Shown one piece after another: positions 16,997-27,066 of a DNA stretch of 64,000 nt. The translations under genes and the position numbers were made by a program. Origin of the DNA: Nocardia amamiensis NBRC 102102 (lineage in GTDB: Bacteria; Actinomycetota; Actinomycetes; Mycobacteriales; Mycobacteriaceae); assembly GCF_001612745.1 (NCBI RefSeq), contig NZ_BDBA01000023.1, positions 1 to 64,000 on the forward strand, in the 5' to 3' direction. Under the pieces are notes generated by a model. That model ran no database searches. It saw nothing but the letters and a program-made list of their open reading frames with translations, and was not told where the DNA came from. The first letter of the stretch is position 1. Every line of letters starts with the position of its first letter.

Positions 16997-18400
16997 TCAG
17001 TGATCGGAATGGATGCGGGAGCGCGGGCCCGATGACGGACCCGGCTCAGGAACAGGTCCGGGACTGGACGGGCGGATGCGCGGTGGCCAGTGCGCGGAAC
17101 CGGTGCCGCGCAGCAGGACCCGACCCGCCAGCTGCGGGTGCAGCAGTGCCGCCGGCGGTTCGACCAGGTTCGCCACCCGCAGGAACGTTCGCGCTACCCG
17201 CGGGTCGACGTGCGCGGCGCGATGAACGCGGGCGAGGTAGACGTTGCCGAGCCGGGTCCGTACCGTGCGCGGTCCGGCCACGCCCGGATGCGCCAGGTCG
17301 GCCCCCACCGCCAGTTGCCACGCGACGTCGAGCACCTTGTCCGACGCCGCGTAGAACCGCGCGGGCAGACCGGGTCCGCCCCCACCCGTGCGCAGGCACT
17401 CGCGCAGCGCGATCGCCTGCTGGGCAGCGACAGCCATGCCCTGGGCATACAGCGGGTTGAAGCTGCACAGCGCGTCACCGAGCAGCAGGAATCCGTCCGG
17501 CACCGCCGCCCGGCGTGGGTAGCGCCTGCGCACCGGCGAGCGGAACCGGTGCGGCACCGCGTCGCCGAGCGGTTCGGAACTCCGGACGATGTCGTGAATA
17601 TCCGGCGCGGCGAGTGCGGCGGCGAAGCGCACGAAACCGTCCGGATCGGTGGGCGGATGATCGCCCAGGATCCCGGCCAGGGTGACGTGCCAGCGATCGC
17701 CCTCCACCCGGATCGCGCCGCCGCCGCGTCCATCGGCCCCGGTGGAGATGATCACCGAGGACTGATCCTCCAGCTGTCCTTCGGTGCGCCGGTAGAACTG
17801 TGAGGCGTAGCCCAGATCCACCTCGATCCGCTGCTCGTCCGGCGGTTGAGCGCCGAGCGCGGTCAGCCAGACCGGAGCACGCGAACCGCGCCCGGAGGCG
17901 TCGACGACCAAATCCGTGGCGTATGTCTCCTCGCCCGATTCGCCGGACACCGCGACCGCGCGTACCCGGCGCCCGTCACCGATCAGACCGCGCGCGGTCC
18001 CGGTTCGCAGCCGAACGCTCGGCAGGGCCGAAATACGTTCGCGCAGCACCGATTCCAGTACCGGTCTGGTCGCGATCACGGATGTCAGCCCGGTCGAGGT
18101 CGGCGCGGCCCGCAGTCCGCCCACATACCACCGGGTGTCCACCAGCGCCTCGGCGATGGTCGCGCCGCGGGCCACCATGTCGGCGGTGAACCCAGGGAAG
18201 AGTTCCTCGAGGATGGTCCGGCCACGGTCCAGCAGCCCATGCAGATGCCGCGCCTGCGGCACGCCTTTGCGCATGCCGTGGATGTCGAACCCGTCGCGTT
18301 CGACCACGGTCACCTGTGCGAAGTGTTCCGCCAGTACCCGGGCCGTCAGCAGCCCGGCGACACCAGCGCCGATGACGACCGCCTGCCGCGTCTCGTTCAC
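16997..18400 (-). CDS. FAD-dependent monooxygenase/oxidoreductase
   Basis: A 467-residue flavoprotein. The N-terminal VVIGAGVAGLLTARVLAE is the FAD beta-alpha-beta motif, followed by VVERDG. The conserved second FAD motif appears as LLGDALCSFNPLYAQGMAVA, and DLVVDASGRGS lies between. GVPQARHLHGLLDRGRTILEELFPG matches a family of polyketide/lipid-type FAD monooxygenases in actinobacteria. The C-terminal 35 residues are Pro- and Arg-rich. Its ATG overlaps the stop of the upstream P450 gene by 4 nt, so the two are translationally coupled. It probably oxidises an intermediate of the local lipid pathway. Confidence 0.88.
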   Translation of the reverse strand: MNETRQAVVIGAGVAGLLTARVLAEHFAQVTVVERDGFDIHGMRKGVPQARHLHGLLDRGRTILEELFPGFTADMVARGATIAEALVDTRWYVGGLRAAPTSTGLTSVIATRPVLESVLRERISALPSVRLRTGTARGLIGDGRRVRAVAVSGESGEETYATDLVVDASGRGSRAPVWLTALGAQPPDEQRIEVDLGYASQFYRRTEGQLEDQSSVIISTGADGRGGGAIRVEGDRWHVTLAGILGDHPPTDPDGFVRFAAALAAPDIHDIVRSSEPLGDAVPHRFRSPVRRRYPRRAAVPDGFLLLGDALCSFNPLYAQGMAVAAQQAIALRECLRTGGGGPGLPARFYAASDKVLDVAWQLAVGADLAHPGVAGPRTVRTRLGNVYLARVHRAAHVDPRVARTFLRVANLVEPPAALLHPQLAGRVLLRGTGSAHWPPRIRPSSPGPVPEPGPSSGPRSRIHSDH

Positions 18401-19620
18401 AGGGTCACCGGCAGGGACAGTATGCCGCGGTGGATCAGGCTGGGCCGGTACTCGATCGCGTCAGTCGCCAGGGCCAACTTCGGAGCGCGGGCCAGCAGCG
18501 CGCCCACCGCGGCCTCCGCCTCGATCCGCGCCAGCGGCGCACCCACGCAGTAGTGGATGCCCAGGCTGAAGCCGAGATGCTTTCGGGCCGGGCGGTTTCC
18601 GGCATAGCGTGTGACGTCGAAGGTATCCGCGTCCGGGTACACCCGCTCGTCCCTGCTGGCCGACGCCGTGAGCACCACGACGCCGTCGCCGCGGCGGAAC
18701 TGGTGCTCGCCGACCGTGGTGTCAGCCAGGGCGACGCGGATGGTGAACTGGGTGGGCGCGTCGTAGCGCAGCATCTCGTCGAGCGCGGGCGCGATCAGCT
18801 CCGGGTTGTCCCGCAGCCGGGCGAGCTGATCCGGATTGCGCAGCACCGCGAGCATGCCGTTGCCGATCAGGTTGATCGAGGTCTCCATGCCCGCGACCAG
18901 CGTCAGCAGCGCCATGCCGATCACCTCCGGCTCGGCGAGCTGGTCGCCGTCCGCGCTCGCCGCGACCAGAGCGCTCAGCAGATCCGCGGTCGGATCGGCC
19001 TTCTTCTGCTGCACCAAGCGGGCGAAGTAGCCCATGCACTCCAGTGCCGCCGCGCCGCGCGCGGCCACGTCCTCCGGAGCGAGCAGCGAGTCCGGGTCGC
19101 TGCCGCGCGCGATGGCCAGCTGCCACTCCCGGAACTTCGCACCGTCGGCCGGGTCGGCGCCGAGCAACCGGACCGGGACCATCGCCACCGCCAGCGGCAC
19201 GGCCAAATCGTTGAGCACATCCAGTTCGCCGCGCTCGAGGGCGGTGTCGATGATCTCCCGCACGACCTGTCCCGCCACGGGCACCAGCTCGGCCATCAGC
19301 CGTGGCGTGAAGGCCTTCGCCACCAGTTTGCGGTAGCGGCCGTGCTCGGGCGGGTCCATCCGGACGAACGAACCGGGGATCGCGGCCGTGGTGTCCCGGA
19401 ACGGGCTGATGCCCGCCGCGTAGCCATGACCCCAGTCGGCGCCGGTCAGGATCGCGGCGCACTCCTCGTAGCGGGTGATCAAGGTGACCGGCACGTCGCC
19501 CAAGGCGTACGGGAACAGCGGCGCGGCCTCGCGCACGCGCCGGTACGCCGGATACGGGTCGGCGCGCTCGCTCGGGTCGAAAACATCGAAGGTCACACCG
19601 GTAGGCGTAACGGTGTTCAT
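18397..19620 (-). CDS. Cytochrome P450 (lipid locus, second P450 of operon)
   Basis: A 407-residue P450. C-helix region SFVRMDPPEHGRYRKLVAKAF, I-helix LVAGMETSINL (Met in place of the usual His), K-helix DEMLRYDAP with ExxR, and heme loop FSLGIHYCVGAPLARIE are all present. AGGAG lies about 5 nt before the ATG. The gene is coupled to the FAD monooxygenase through a 4-nt overlap and follows the first P450 after 139 nt. Electron partners are not encoded nearby. Confidence 0.93.
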   Translation of the reverse strand: MNTVTPTGVTFDVFDPSERADPYPAYRRVREAAPLFPYALGDVPVTLITRYEECAAILTGADWGHGYAAGISPFRDTTAAIPGSFVRMDPPEHGRYRKLVAKAFTPRLMAELVPVAGQVVREIIDTALERGELDVLNDLAVPLAVAMVPVRLLGADPADGAKFREWQLAIARGSDPDSLLAPEDVAARGAAALECMGYFARLVQQKKADPTADLLSALVAASADGDQLAEPEVIGMALLTLVAGMETSINLIGNGMLAVLRNPDQLARLRDNPELIAPALDEMLRYDAPTQFTIRVALADTTVGEHQFRRGDGVVVLTASASRDERVYPDADTFDVTRYAGNRPARKHLGFSLGIHYCVGAPLARIEAEAAVGALLARAPKLALATDAIEYRPSLIHRGILSLPVTL

Positions 19621-19759
19621 CGGGACTCCTGTCGCTTGCTGGACGCCCGCACCCGGTGGGCGCGATCATGCGCTCCGCACTGGTTCCTCAGCGCGGCTAC
19701 TGTGCCTTGCCGGACATCCACGCCCGGTCGGCGCGACACAGCGGCCGCGTGGTCGCGCC

Positions 19760-20992
<1,233 letters not shown>

Positions 20993-21229
20993 CGGAAAAC
21001 TCCTGAGTAGAAATGGACGCGGAATTCCGCAGCCGGGACGAGAAAGAAATTCCGCGTCCATGGTGGTGGGCTGCGGACACCCGGCGCGGCGGCTATTGCC
21101 CGTTCCTATCGCGCAATAGCCGAAATACCGTATCCGCCAGTGTGATCGAATGATCGGCATTCTTTATCGCAGACGTTAATTCATAACCAGTTCAAGGCAT
21201 TGTCACAATCCGCTGTTGTTGTGGCAGAC
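20993..21229. promoter_or_regulatory. Divergent control region of the lipid locus
   Basis: The 237 nt between the P450 operon (minus) and the FAAL operon (plus) are AT-richer than their surroundings, especially 21100-21200. The stretch includes the repeated GATC-type element GATCGAATGATC at about 21144-21155. Two outward promoters are expected here; exact boxes were not assigned. Confidence 0.5.
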
Positions 21230-22885
21230 ATGAATTCCGCGGAATCGGCCGCAACCCTGCACGGCCGCCTCGCCGAGATCGCCGCCGCCCATCCCGCGGT
21301 GGCGGCCACGTTCCGGTCGGTGTCGGAGACCGTGGACTACGCCGATCTGCACCGGCGGTCCCTGACGGTGGCGGGGGCACTGGTCCGCCGGGGTGTGCGG
21401 CGCGGGGAACCGGTGGGCATCCTCGCTCCGAACGCGCCCGAGTTCCTCACCAGCCTGTTCGGCGTCGCGGCGGCGGGTGGCGCGGCCACTCCCCTACCGC
21501 TGCCCACCGGCGCCCGGGCGACCAGCGGTTACCCACGGAAGCTGGCGACCATCACCGCAGCGGCGAGCATGCGCACCGTCCTGGTGTCGCATCGCTTCGC
21601 CGACCTGACCGCCGCGCTGCACGACGCGATGGACATCGAATTGATCGACACCACAACGCTTTCGGAGCACGAGACAGCAGATGTTCCACTTCCCGCACTC
21701 GGGGGCGGCGACTCGGCCATCGTGCAGTTCACCTCCGGTAGCACCGCGACACCCAAAGGCGTCCGCCTGACCCACCACAACGTGCTCAGCGGCCTCGCGG
21801 CGATCCGCACCGGCATTCGGCTGGGCCCGGACGATCAGGGCGGCTTCTGGCTGCCGCTGTTCCATGACATGGGCCTGTTCGGCACGCTCTCGGCGATCCT
21901 GCGCGGGATTCCCGCGCACGTGTGGTCACCGGTCGCGTTCGTCAAGGACCCGGCCCGCTGGCTCGCCGAATTCGCCGCCGGCGGCACGACCATCACCGCG
22001 ATGCCCAATTTCGGCTACGAGGCGCTGCTGTCGGCCGTCCCGCCGGAGCGGGTACCCGACTACGACCTGAGCCGCTGGCGGATCGCGTTCAACGGATCGG
22101 AACCGATCTCCCGGGATGTGGTGCTCGCGTTCTGCGAGCGTTTCGCTCCCGCGGGATTCCGGCCGACGACGATGTTCGGCGTCTACGGCATGGCCGAAGC
22201 CACCTTGGCGGTCACCTTTCCCCCGCTCGGACGGAAACCTGTCTTCGAGTGGGTCGACCGCGCCGAGTTGTCCGATAACGCTGTGGCACAGCCAGTTTCG
22301 CCGGATTCGCCCGGCGCGCGGGCGATCGCGGGCGTGGGCGCGCCGGTACACCGACTGCGGTTGCGCGTCGTCACACCGGACGGCGACGGCGACCTGCCCG
22401 ACGGCGCGGTCGGCGAGATCCTCATCCGGGGCGACGCGGTCACCGGCGGGTACCTGGCCGCCGACCCGTCGCGGGTCGCCGGGCTGTTCACCGACGGCTG
22501 GCTGCGCACCGGCGACCTCGGATATCTGCGCGACGGCGAGCTCTTCGTCACCGGCCGGTGCAAGGACATGATCACCGTCCGCGGCGTGAACTACTACGCA
22601 CAGGACGTCGAAGCCGCCGTGCGCGACCTCGACGGCGTGTACAAGGGCCGGTGCACGGCGGCGATCGACCCCGACGGCGCGGACGTGATCGCGCTGATCG
22701 CCGAATCCGAGTGCACCGGAGCCGAAGCCGACGCCTTGGCGGAGGCGATCCGCGCCAGGATCTCCGCCGAACTCGGCCTGGCCGCCGTCGAGGTCCATCT
22801 CGTCGCGCCGCGCAGCATCCCCCGGACCAGCAGCGGCAAGCTCCAGCGGCTCGCCGCCCGCGACCTCATCACGCACCGCCGGTAA
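21230..22885 (+). CDS. Fatty acyl-AMP ligase (FAAL) of the desaturase operon
   Basis: A FAAL-type adenylating enzyme of about 551 residues. It activates a fatty acid as acyl-AMP and passes it to an acyl carrier protein. Motifs in order: FTSGSTATPKGVRLTH (ATP loop), FWLPLFHDMGLFG (a signature more typical of FAALs than of acyl-CoA ligases), FGVYGMAEATLAV, GWLRTGDLGYL, GRCKDMITVRGVNYYAQDVE and a C-terminal PRTSSGKLQR with the catalytic Lys. ATG 21230 is used; TTG 21200 and GTG 21221 are possible. A cognate ACP lies four genes on. It heads a six-gene run with short gaps or overlaps. Confidence 0.92.
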   Translation: MNSAESAATLHGRLAEIAAAHPAVAATFRSVSETVDYADLHRRSLTVAGALVRRGVRRGEPVGILAPNAPEFLTSLFGVAAAGGAATPLPLPTGARATSGYPRKLATITAAASMRTVLVSHRFADLTAALHDAMDIELIDTTTLSEHETADVPLPALGGGDSAIVQFTSGSTATPKGVRLTHHNVLSGLAAIRTGIRLGPDDQGGFWLPLFHDMGLFGTLSAILRGIPAHVWSPVAFVKDPARWLAEFAAGGTTITAMPNFGYEALLSAVPPERVPDYDLSRWRIAFNGSEPISRDVVLAFCERFAPAGFRPTTMFGVYGMAEATLAVTFPPLGRKPVFEWVDRAELSDNAVAQPVSPDSPGARAIAGVGAPVHRLRLRVVTPDGDGDLPDGAVGEILIRGDAVTGGYLAADPSRVAGLFTDGWLRTGDLGYLRDGELFVTGRCKDMITVRGVNYYAQDVEAAVRDLDGVYKGRCTAAIDPDGADVIALIAESECTGAEADALAEAIRARISAELGLAAVEVHLVAPRSIPRTSSGKLQRLAARDLITHRR

Positions 22886-22909
22886 CCCCGACCGAACTGG
22901 AGTTCTCTC

Positions 22910-23698
22910 GTGCACAGCTATGACGTCTTCCGCCACTACGAGCGCCTGCATTGGAAGCTGGCCGACCTCGATCTCGACGCCATCGACAAGTCCCTGGTCC
23001 GTCCCGAGTACATCACTCTGGCCAAAAGCGCGACGATGGGCGAGTCCAACGTGATCGCCGCGGTGCACGGGTTCCTGAACGAATTCCTCGACGACTACGA
23101 CTTCTCCACTTTCGCGGTGGTGTGGGGCTACCAGGAGGTCCAGCACCACTACGCTTTCCGCTCCTGGTTGGGCGCGCTCGGCGAGAATGTCGACGACAAG
23201 GCCGTCGACTCGATGCGCGAGCCGTACGCGCCCGGCACCACGCCCTCGGCGACACTGGCCACCAACATCATCTCCGAGCTCACCGTCAACCACATCTACC
23301 GCGCGGTGGCGAGCTGGGTCGAGGAGCCGGTGCTGAAAAGCTTGCTGCTGGACGCCAGTCGCGACGAGGCCGGCCACGCACGCGAGTTCATCCACTACGC
23401 CACCGAGCGGCTGCGGCAGCGGCCCGAAGAGCTGCCCTCGGTGCTGGAGACCCTGTACGTGTACAGCTCCGAGGCCAAGATCAAGCACCCGGTCAGCACC
23501 TTCAAGGCCGGCATCAGCGAGCTGGGCGACCACGAGACCATCGACACCGGGTTCGACCTGTTCCTGGAACAGGTCGCCGCGGAGGGCGAGCTGGATGTGT
23601 TGCACGACAAGATCCGTCGCACCTTCGGCAACATGACCGGGCTGGACCTGTCCAGCAACGCCAAAGTCCGGCGCGCTCTGGCCGACGCGATCGCCTAG
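22910..23698 (+). CDS. Ferritin-like diiron protein, acyl-ACP desaturase type (first)
   Basis: A 262-residue four-helix-bundle diiron protein. The ligand set is complete: Glu45 (MGES), E76-V-Q-H79, Glu123 (SELT) and E153-A-G-H156, i.e. the two ExxH pairs plus two extra Glu of soluble acyl-ACP desaturases. The protein is shorter than DesA1-type desaturases (about 330), so another diiron oxidation is possible. GTG start with GGAG 8 nt upstream; 24 nt after the FAAL stop. The natural substrate would be the acyl group on the operon's own ACP, desaturated or otherwise oxidised in the cytoplasm. This is inferred from context. Confidence 0.82.
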   Translation: MHSYDVFRHYERLHWKLADLDLDAIDKSLVRPEYITLAKSATMGESNVIAAVHGFLNEFLDDYDFSTFAVVWGYQEVQHHYAFRSWLGALGENVDDKAVDSMREPYAPGTTPSATLATNIISELTVNHIYRAVASWVEEPVLKSLLLDASRDEAGHAREFIHYATERLRQRPEELPSVLETLYVYSSEAKIKHPVSTFKAGISELGDHETIDTGFDLFLEQVAAEGELDVLHDKIRRTFGNMTGLDLSSNAKVRRALADAIA

Positions 23699-23702
23699 CG
23701 CC

Positions 23703-24272
23703 ATGGACCGCCACACCATGGCCGGCGAGGCCACCATGCACAGCGGGGTGGACACCGTCCGGGTGCCCTGGTCGGTGATCCCGGACTATCACTGCTTCGG
23801 CTGCTCGCCGCACAACACGACCGGCCTGCGCCTGCGTTTCACCCCGCACCCGGACGGCCTGCAGGCGCGGTTCCGGCTCGGTCGCGAGTTCGAGTCCTAT
23901 CCGGGCGTCGTGCACGGCGGCCTGATCGGCGTGATCTGCGACGAGGTGATGGGCAACTTGATCGTCCTGGCCCGCCACCACCCCGCGTTCACCGTGTCAC
24001 AGCGGACCAGATTCCTCACACCACTGCTCATCGGCCGCGAATACCGCTGCGTCGCCACGTTGACCGACGGCGAGGAAGCCTGCCCGATCCGCGCTTCGGC
24101 TGAGATCCGCGACGCCGACGATCTCGTCTGCGCCAGCTCCACCGCGGCCTACCAGCCGTTCGCGCTCGACGACGTACGCCACCAACTCACCCTCGGCGAC
24201 GACGAGGTCGCCGCGCTCTCCCACGCCCTGTCCGCAGGCACCGCCCGCACACCGAACGGAGTCCCGTTATGA
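23703..24272 (+). CDS. Hotdog-fold thioesterase (PaaI-like)
   Basis: A 189-residue hotdog protein. The central motif ESYPGVVHGGLIGVICDEVMGN has the HGG and Asp/Glu of the PaaI/THEM4-type active site. The N-terminal DYHCFGCSPHNTTGLRLRF segment is typical of this subgroup. It starts 4 nt after the first desaturase and overlaps the ACP ATG by 4 nt. In this operon it most likely cleaves the finished acyl chain from the ACP or edits misloaded carriers; acyl-CoA hydrolysis is an alternative. Confidence 0.85.
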   Translation: MDRHTMAGEATMHSGVDTVRVPWSVIPDYHCFGCSPHNTTGLRLRFTPHPDGLQARFRLGREFESYPGVVHGGLIGVICDEVMGNLIVLARHHPAFTVSQRTRFLTPLLIGREYRCVATLTDGEEACPIRASAEIRDADDLVCASSTAAYQPFALDDVRHQLTLGDDEVAALSHALSAGTARTPNGVPL

Positions 24273-24535
24273 CCAGCACCCACACCGCCGACGACATCCT
24301 GCGCACCGTCACCGAAATCGCCGTCGCCGAGACCGGCATCCCGGAGGCCGAGCTGCGCCCCGACGCGGACCTGCGCGGCATGGCGGGCGTGGACTCGGTC
24401 CGCGTGCTGCGCATGGTCGCCAAGATCGAGCGCACCTACGAAATCGAGCTCGAGGACCAGGACGTCTTCGGCATGTCCACGCTGGACGACGTCGTCACGG
24501 TGGTCGGCAAGGCGCTGCGCGAGGCGGCGGCGTGA
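24269..24535 (+). CDS. Stand-alone acyl carrier protein
   Basis: An 88-residue ACP. The phosphopantetheine site is Ser43 in MAGVDSVRVLRM, within the usual four-helix pattern (DDILRTVTEIAVAETG, then FGMSTLDDVVTVVGKAL). The loop is GVDS rather than the GADS of fatty-acid-synthase AcpM, consistent with a dedicated carrier. It overlaps the thioesterase and methyltransferase genes by 4 nt each, so all three should be made in step. It is the likely acceptor of the FAAL and the platform for both diiron enzymes. Confidence 0.93.
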   Translation: MTSTHTADDILRTVTEIAVAETGIPEAELRPDADLRGMAGVDSVRVLRMVAKIERTYEIELEDQDVFGMSTLDDVVTVVGKALREAAA

Positions 24536-25380
24536 CCGTCACCGACCAGCCGGTCACCGCCGACACCAATCAGCACTACGACCTCGACCCGGAGATCTTC
24601 GGCCAGTTCCTCGACCCGCTGCGCAAATACAGCTCCGCGCTCTACGCGTCCGACACCGACACCCTCGAGCAGGCGCAGCGGCGGAAGCTGCGGTTCGTGG
24701 CCGACCGGCTCGGCCTGACGGGCGGCGAACGGCTGCTGGACGTCGGCTGCGGCTGGGGATCGCTGATCGTGTTCATGGCCACGGAATTCGATTGCGAGAC
24801 AGTCGGTATCAGCCCGGCCCCGCGCCAGCACGAGTACATCGCCGAGCAAGCGCGCACTCGCGGCGTCGCGGATCGGGTGCACACGCGTGTGGGCCATTTC
24901 GAGCGGATCGAGCTGCCGCCGCGGAGTTTCGACGCCGTGACGCTGCTCGGCTCCATCGTGCACATGCCCGATCTCGGCGCGATCTTCCGTCGCGCCCGCG
25001 CGGTGCTGCGTCGCGGCGGCACGCTGTACGTATCCGAGAGCTGCTTCCGCAACGCGGCGGCGCGCACGGCGTTCGACACCAAGGACGGCACCGAGTTCGT
25101 CCGCGAGGACATCTTCGGATGGGGTGACCTGCGTCCGCTGTCGGACCTGGTGACCGCCGCCGAGGACGCCGGGTTCTCGATCATCGCGGTGGACGATCTC
25201 ACCGACCACTACCGCCGCACCATCGACGACTGGATCGCGGGCGTCGACGCCGCCGCCGACCGCATCGATGCGCACCGCCCCGGCCTGGCCGCGAAGCTGC
25301 GGCACTACCTGGAGATCGCGAACGCCGGATGGGGCTACACCACCAAGCATTACGCGCTGACCTGCCGTAACGCCCGATGA
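24532..25380 (+). CDS. CFA-synthase-like SAM methyltransferase
   Basis: A 282-residue class I methyltransferase of the cyclopropane-fatty-acid-synthase clan. HYDLDPEIFGQFLDP near the N-terminus is the CFA/mycolic-acid methyltransferase signature, and LDVGCGWGS (69-77) binds SAM. Compared by eye with mycobacterial CmaA1, the bicarbonate-binding residues of cyclopropane formation look replaced. The Cys of the YSCAYF motif is Ser35, the Glu of GAFEH aligns with Val, and the following His aligns with Ser. It may therefore add a methyl branch or methylate another atom rather than cyclopropanate. Start overlaps the ACP stop by 4 nt. Confidence 0.85.
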   Translation: MTVTDQPVTADTNQHYDLDPEIFGQFLDPLRKYSSALYASDTDTLEQAQRRKLRFVADRLGLTGGERLLDVGCGWGSLIVFMATEFDCETVGISPAPRQHEYIAEQARTRGVADRVHTRVGHFERIELPPRSFDAVTLLGSIVHMPDLGAIFRRARAVLRRGGTLYVSESCFRNAAARTAFDTKDGTEFVREDIFGWGDLRPLSDLVTAAEDAGFSIIAVDDLTDHYRRTIDDWIAGVDAAADRIDAHRPGLAAKLRHYLEIANAGWGYTTKHYALTCRNAR

Positions 25381-25396
25381 CCCGCAGGAGGAGCAG

Positions 25397-26239
25397 ATGA
25401 ACATCGAAGCGGCGCTGATTCCCGTCGACGAGGTGGCCGCGGCGGTCGACGGGTTCCTCGCGGTGTCCCCGGCCGCGCGGGCCTGGGATGTGGAGACCGC
25501 GTTCGACTGGTCTCGCGCCGATGCGGGCAGGCTCACCGAGGGCCAGCGCTCCGCGGTACGGTTCGTCACCCTGATCGAGGACCACCTGCCCGGCTATTTC
25601 GACGTCTACCACCGGTACTTCCCGGTGGACGACAGCGTGGACCGATCGGCGTTCATCCACAACCGCGAGCTGTACCACTTCACCGTCCGGTGGGCGCTGG
25701 AGGAGGACACGCACGCTCGCGCGCTGACCCGCTACCAAGAGGCGTCCGGGATGGCCGAACGCCACGCGCTGCGTGCGGAATTGGCGGTCGAGGGCCAGAA
25801 GCCGTTCGACCTGCCCTACCAGCACCCGGTGCAGTTCTTCGCCTACGCACTGGTCCAGGAGAAGGCGACGCAGATGTACTACCAGCACCTGCGCGATGTG
25901 GTGGACGACCCGGTGCTCGCGGCGGTGCTGGGGCGCCTGTCCCGCGACGAGGCACGGCATTTCAGCTTCATGGCCGATGTCGTCGCGCGCTACCTGCGGG
26001 TACAGGGTGATGCGACGGTCCAGCCGATCCGCGACGTGATCGCCACCTTCCGCATGCCCTTGGCCGACACCATGCGCGGCTACTGGCGGTGGGCGCTGCG
26101 GATTGCCGATGTGGCATCCTACGACCACACCGAGGCCTACGAGCATTTGGTGAAGGTCATCGACCGCGCCGTGGACGCCCGGAGCGACCGCCTCGACGAA
26201 CTGGTGCGCTTCATCGAGGAGTGCCGGTCGCTCGCGTGA
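25397..26239 (+). CDS. Ferritin-like diiron protein, acyl-ACP desaturase type (second)
   Basis: A 280-residue diiron protein, distinct in sequence from the first. Ligands: Glu61, E103-D-T-H106, Glu155 and E185-A-R-H188 (DEARHF, close to the DEKRH of plant and mycobacterial acyl-ACP desaturases). AAFIH-type and WALEEDTHARAL helices fit the family. A strong GCAGGAGGAG ribosome site precedes the ATG, 16 nt after the methyltransferase stop. It is the last gene of the operon, followed by a hairpin terminator. Two different diiron enzymes imply two separate oxidations of the ACP-bound chain. Confidence 0.85.
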   Translation: MNIEAALIPVDEVAAAVDGFLAVSPAARAWDVETAFDWSRADAGRLTEGQRSAVRFVTLIEDHLPGYFDVYHRYFPVDDSVDRSAFIHNRELYHFTVRWALEEDTHARALTRYQEASGMAERHALRAELAVEGQKPFDLPYQHPVQFFAYALVQEKATQMYYQHLRDVVDDPVLAAVLGRLSRDEARHFSFMADVVARYLRVQGDATVQPIRDVIATFRMPLADTMRGYWRWALRIADVASYDHTEAYEHLVKVIDRAVDARSDRLDELVRFIEECRSLA

Positions 26240-26251
26240 GCTTCAGCGCCG

Positions 26252-26291
26252 AACGGCCCTGCCGCCGAGCTTGTTCCGCGGCAGGGCCGTT
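26252..26291. terminator. Bidirectional hairpin terminator
   Basis: A perfect 14-bp stem (AACGGCCCTGCCGC with its complement) and a 12-nt loop, 12 nt after the second desaturase stop and 14 nt before the stop of the convergent thioesterase gene. It should end both transcripts. Confidence 0.88.
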
Positions 26292-26305
26292 TCGGTGTGC
26301 ACAGG

Positions 26306-26773
26306 TCACCCTTCGGGGTGCAGCACCAGGATCGTGGTGGAGCCGTGCGCGATCAGCTTGCCGCTCGCGTCGGTGATCCGTCCCTCGGCGGTGGCCGTGC
26401 GCCGCCCGACGTGCACCGCGGTGGCTTCGCAGGTCAGGCGGGAACCGTCCAGCGTTACCGCACGGATGAAGTTCACCTTCAACTCCAGCGTCGTATACGC
26501 CACGCCGTCACCGAGTTTGGTGAAGACCGCGCTGCCCATCGCGGTGTCCATCAAGGTGGCAAGGACACCGCCGTGCACGGTGAACATGGCGTTGATGGTG
26601 GCCGGATTCGGGTCGAGGTAGTACCGGGTGTAGCCGTCCCCGGCCGTTTCCAACCGAATACCCAGAGACGCGCCGACGCCGAGATTCTCGCGTAGACCCC
26701 GCTCGAAAACCGTGGTCAGTTCGGTGACACGGGACGCGACGGTCCCGTTTGCATGAGTGTCGATGCTGGTCAT
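26306..26773 (-). CDS. PaaI family thioesterase
   Basis: A 155-residue hotdog thioesterase. The core is MFTVHGGVLATLMDTAMGSAV, with HGG and catalytic Asp, followed by TTLELKVNFIRAV and CEATAVHVGRRTATAEGRI. It probably hydrolyses acyl-CoA thioesters. It converges on the lipid operon across a shared terminator but has its own promoter to the right, so membership in the lipid pathway is not indicated. Confidence 0.9.
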   Translation of the reverse strand: MTSIDTHANGTVASRVTELTTVFERGLRENLGVGASLGIRLETAGDGYTRYYLDPNPATINAMFTVHGGVLATLMDTAMGSAVFTKLGDGVAYTTLELKVNFIRAVTLDGSRLTCEATAVHVGRRTATAEGRITDASGKLIAHGSTTILVLHPEG

Positions 26774-27003
26774 GGCTTTTCCTCTCTGGCGAACCGTGCT
26801 CTGCTATTCGATCAGCGCCCGATGAACTTCACCCGACCGGCTCCGGTTGCATTCCGACTTTCGATCGGCTGATAGGACGCCCCTCCGGGTCCGTTGCCAG
26901 CCGCGAAGCCGCAGGCCGAATCTAACAGCTCCCCATGTCCGGGAGCGGCGCCCAACCGACGACGTCAGCGGCGAGCCCGGAACGTAGCCAGGTACCACTT
27001 GAC

Positions 27004-27019
27004 GCAACCAGCAGGTTGC
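27004..27019. promoter_or_regulatory. Inverted repeat, distal ArsR-type operator
   Basis: GCAACC-AGCA-GGTTGC forms a 6-bp inverted repeat with a 4-nt centre. It shares its GCAACC/GGTTGC half-sites with the second repeat at 27030. The pair lies just upstream of the SRPBCC-ArsR operon and is the probable operator of that ArsR protein. Confidence 0.65.
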
Positions 27020-27029
27020 AATAGCGTGA

Positions 27030-27051
27030 GTAGCAACCAGTTGGTTGCTAC
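27030..27051. promoter_or_regulatory. Perfect palindrome, proximal ArsR-type operator
   Basis: GTAGCAACCA-GT-TGGTTGCTAC is a perfect 10-bp inverted repeat ending 15 nt before the SRPBCC start codon. It would overlap the promoter or ribosome site, so a bound regulator would block transcription. It shares half-sites with the repeat at 27004. Confidence 0.72.
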
Positions 27052-27066
27052 TCAATGGAGGTTGTT

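Noticed and set aside
21230..26239. Isonitrile lipopeptide (Rv0097-Rv0101-like) cluster
   Set aside because: FAAL, ACP and thioesterase are shared, but no NRPS and no Fe(II)/ketoglutarate oxidase is present, and the diiron proteins and methyltransferase do not fit.
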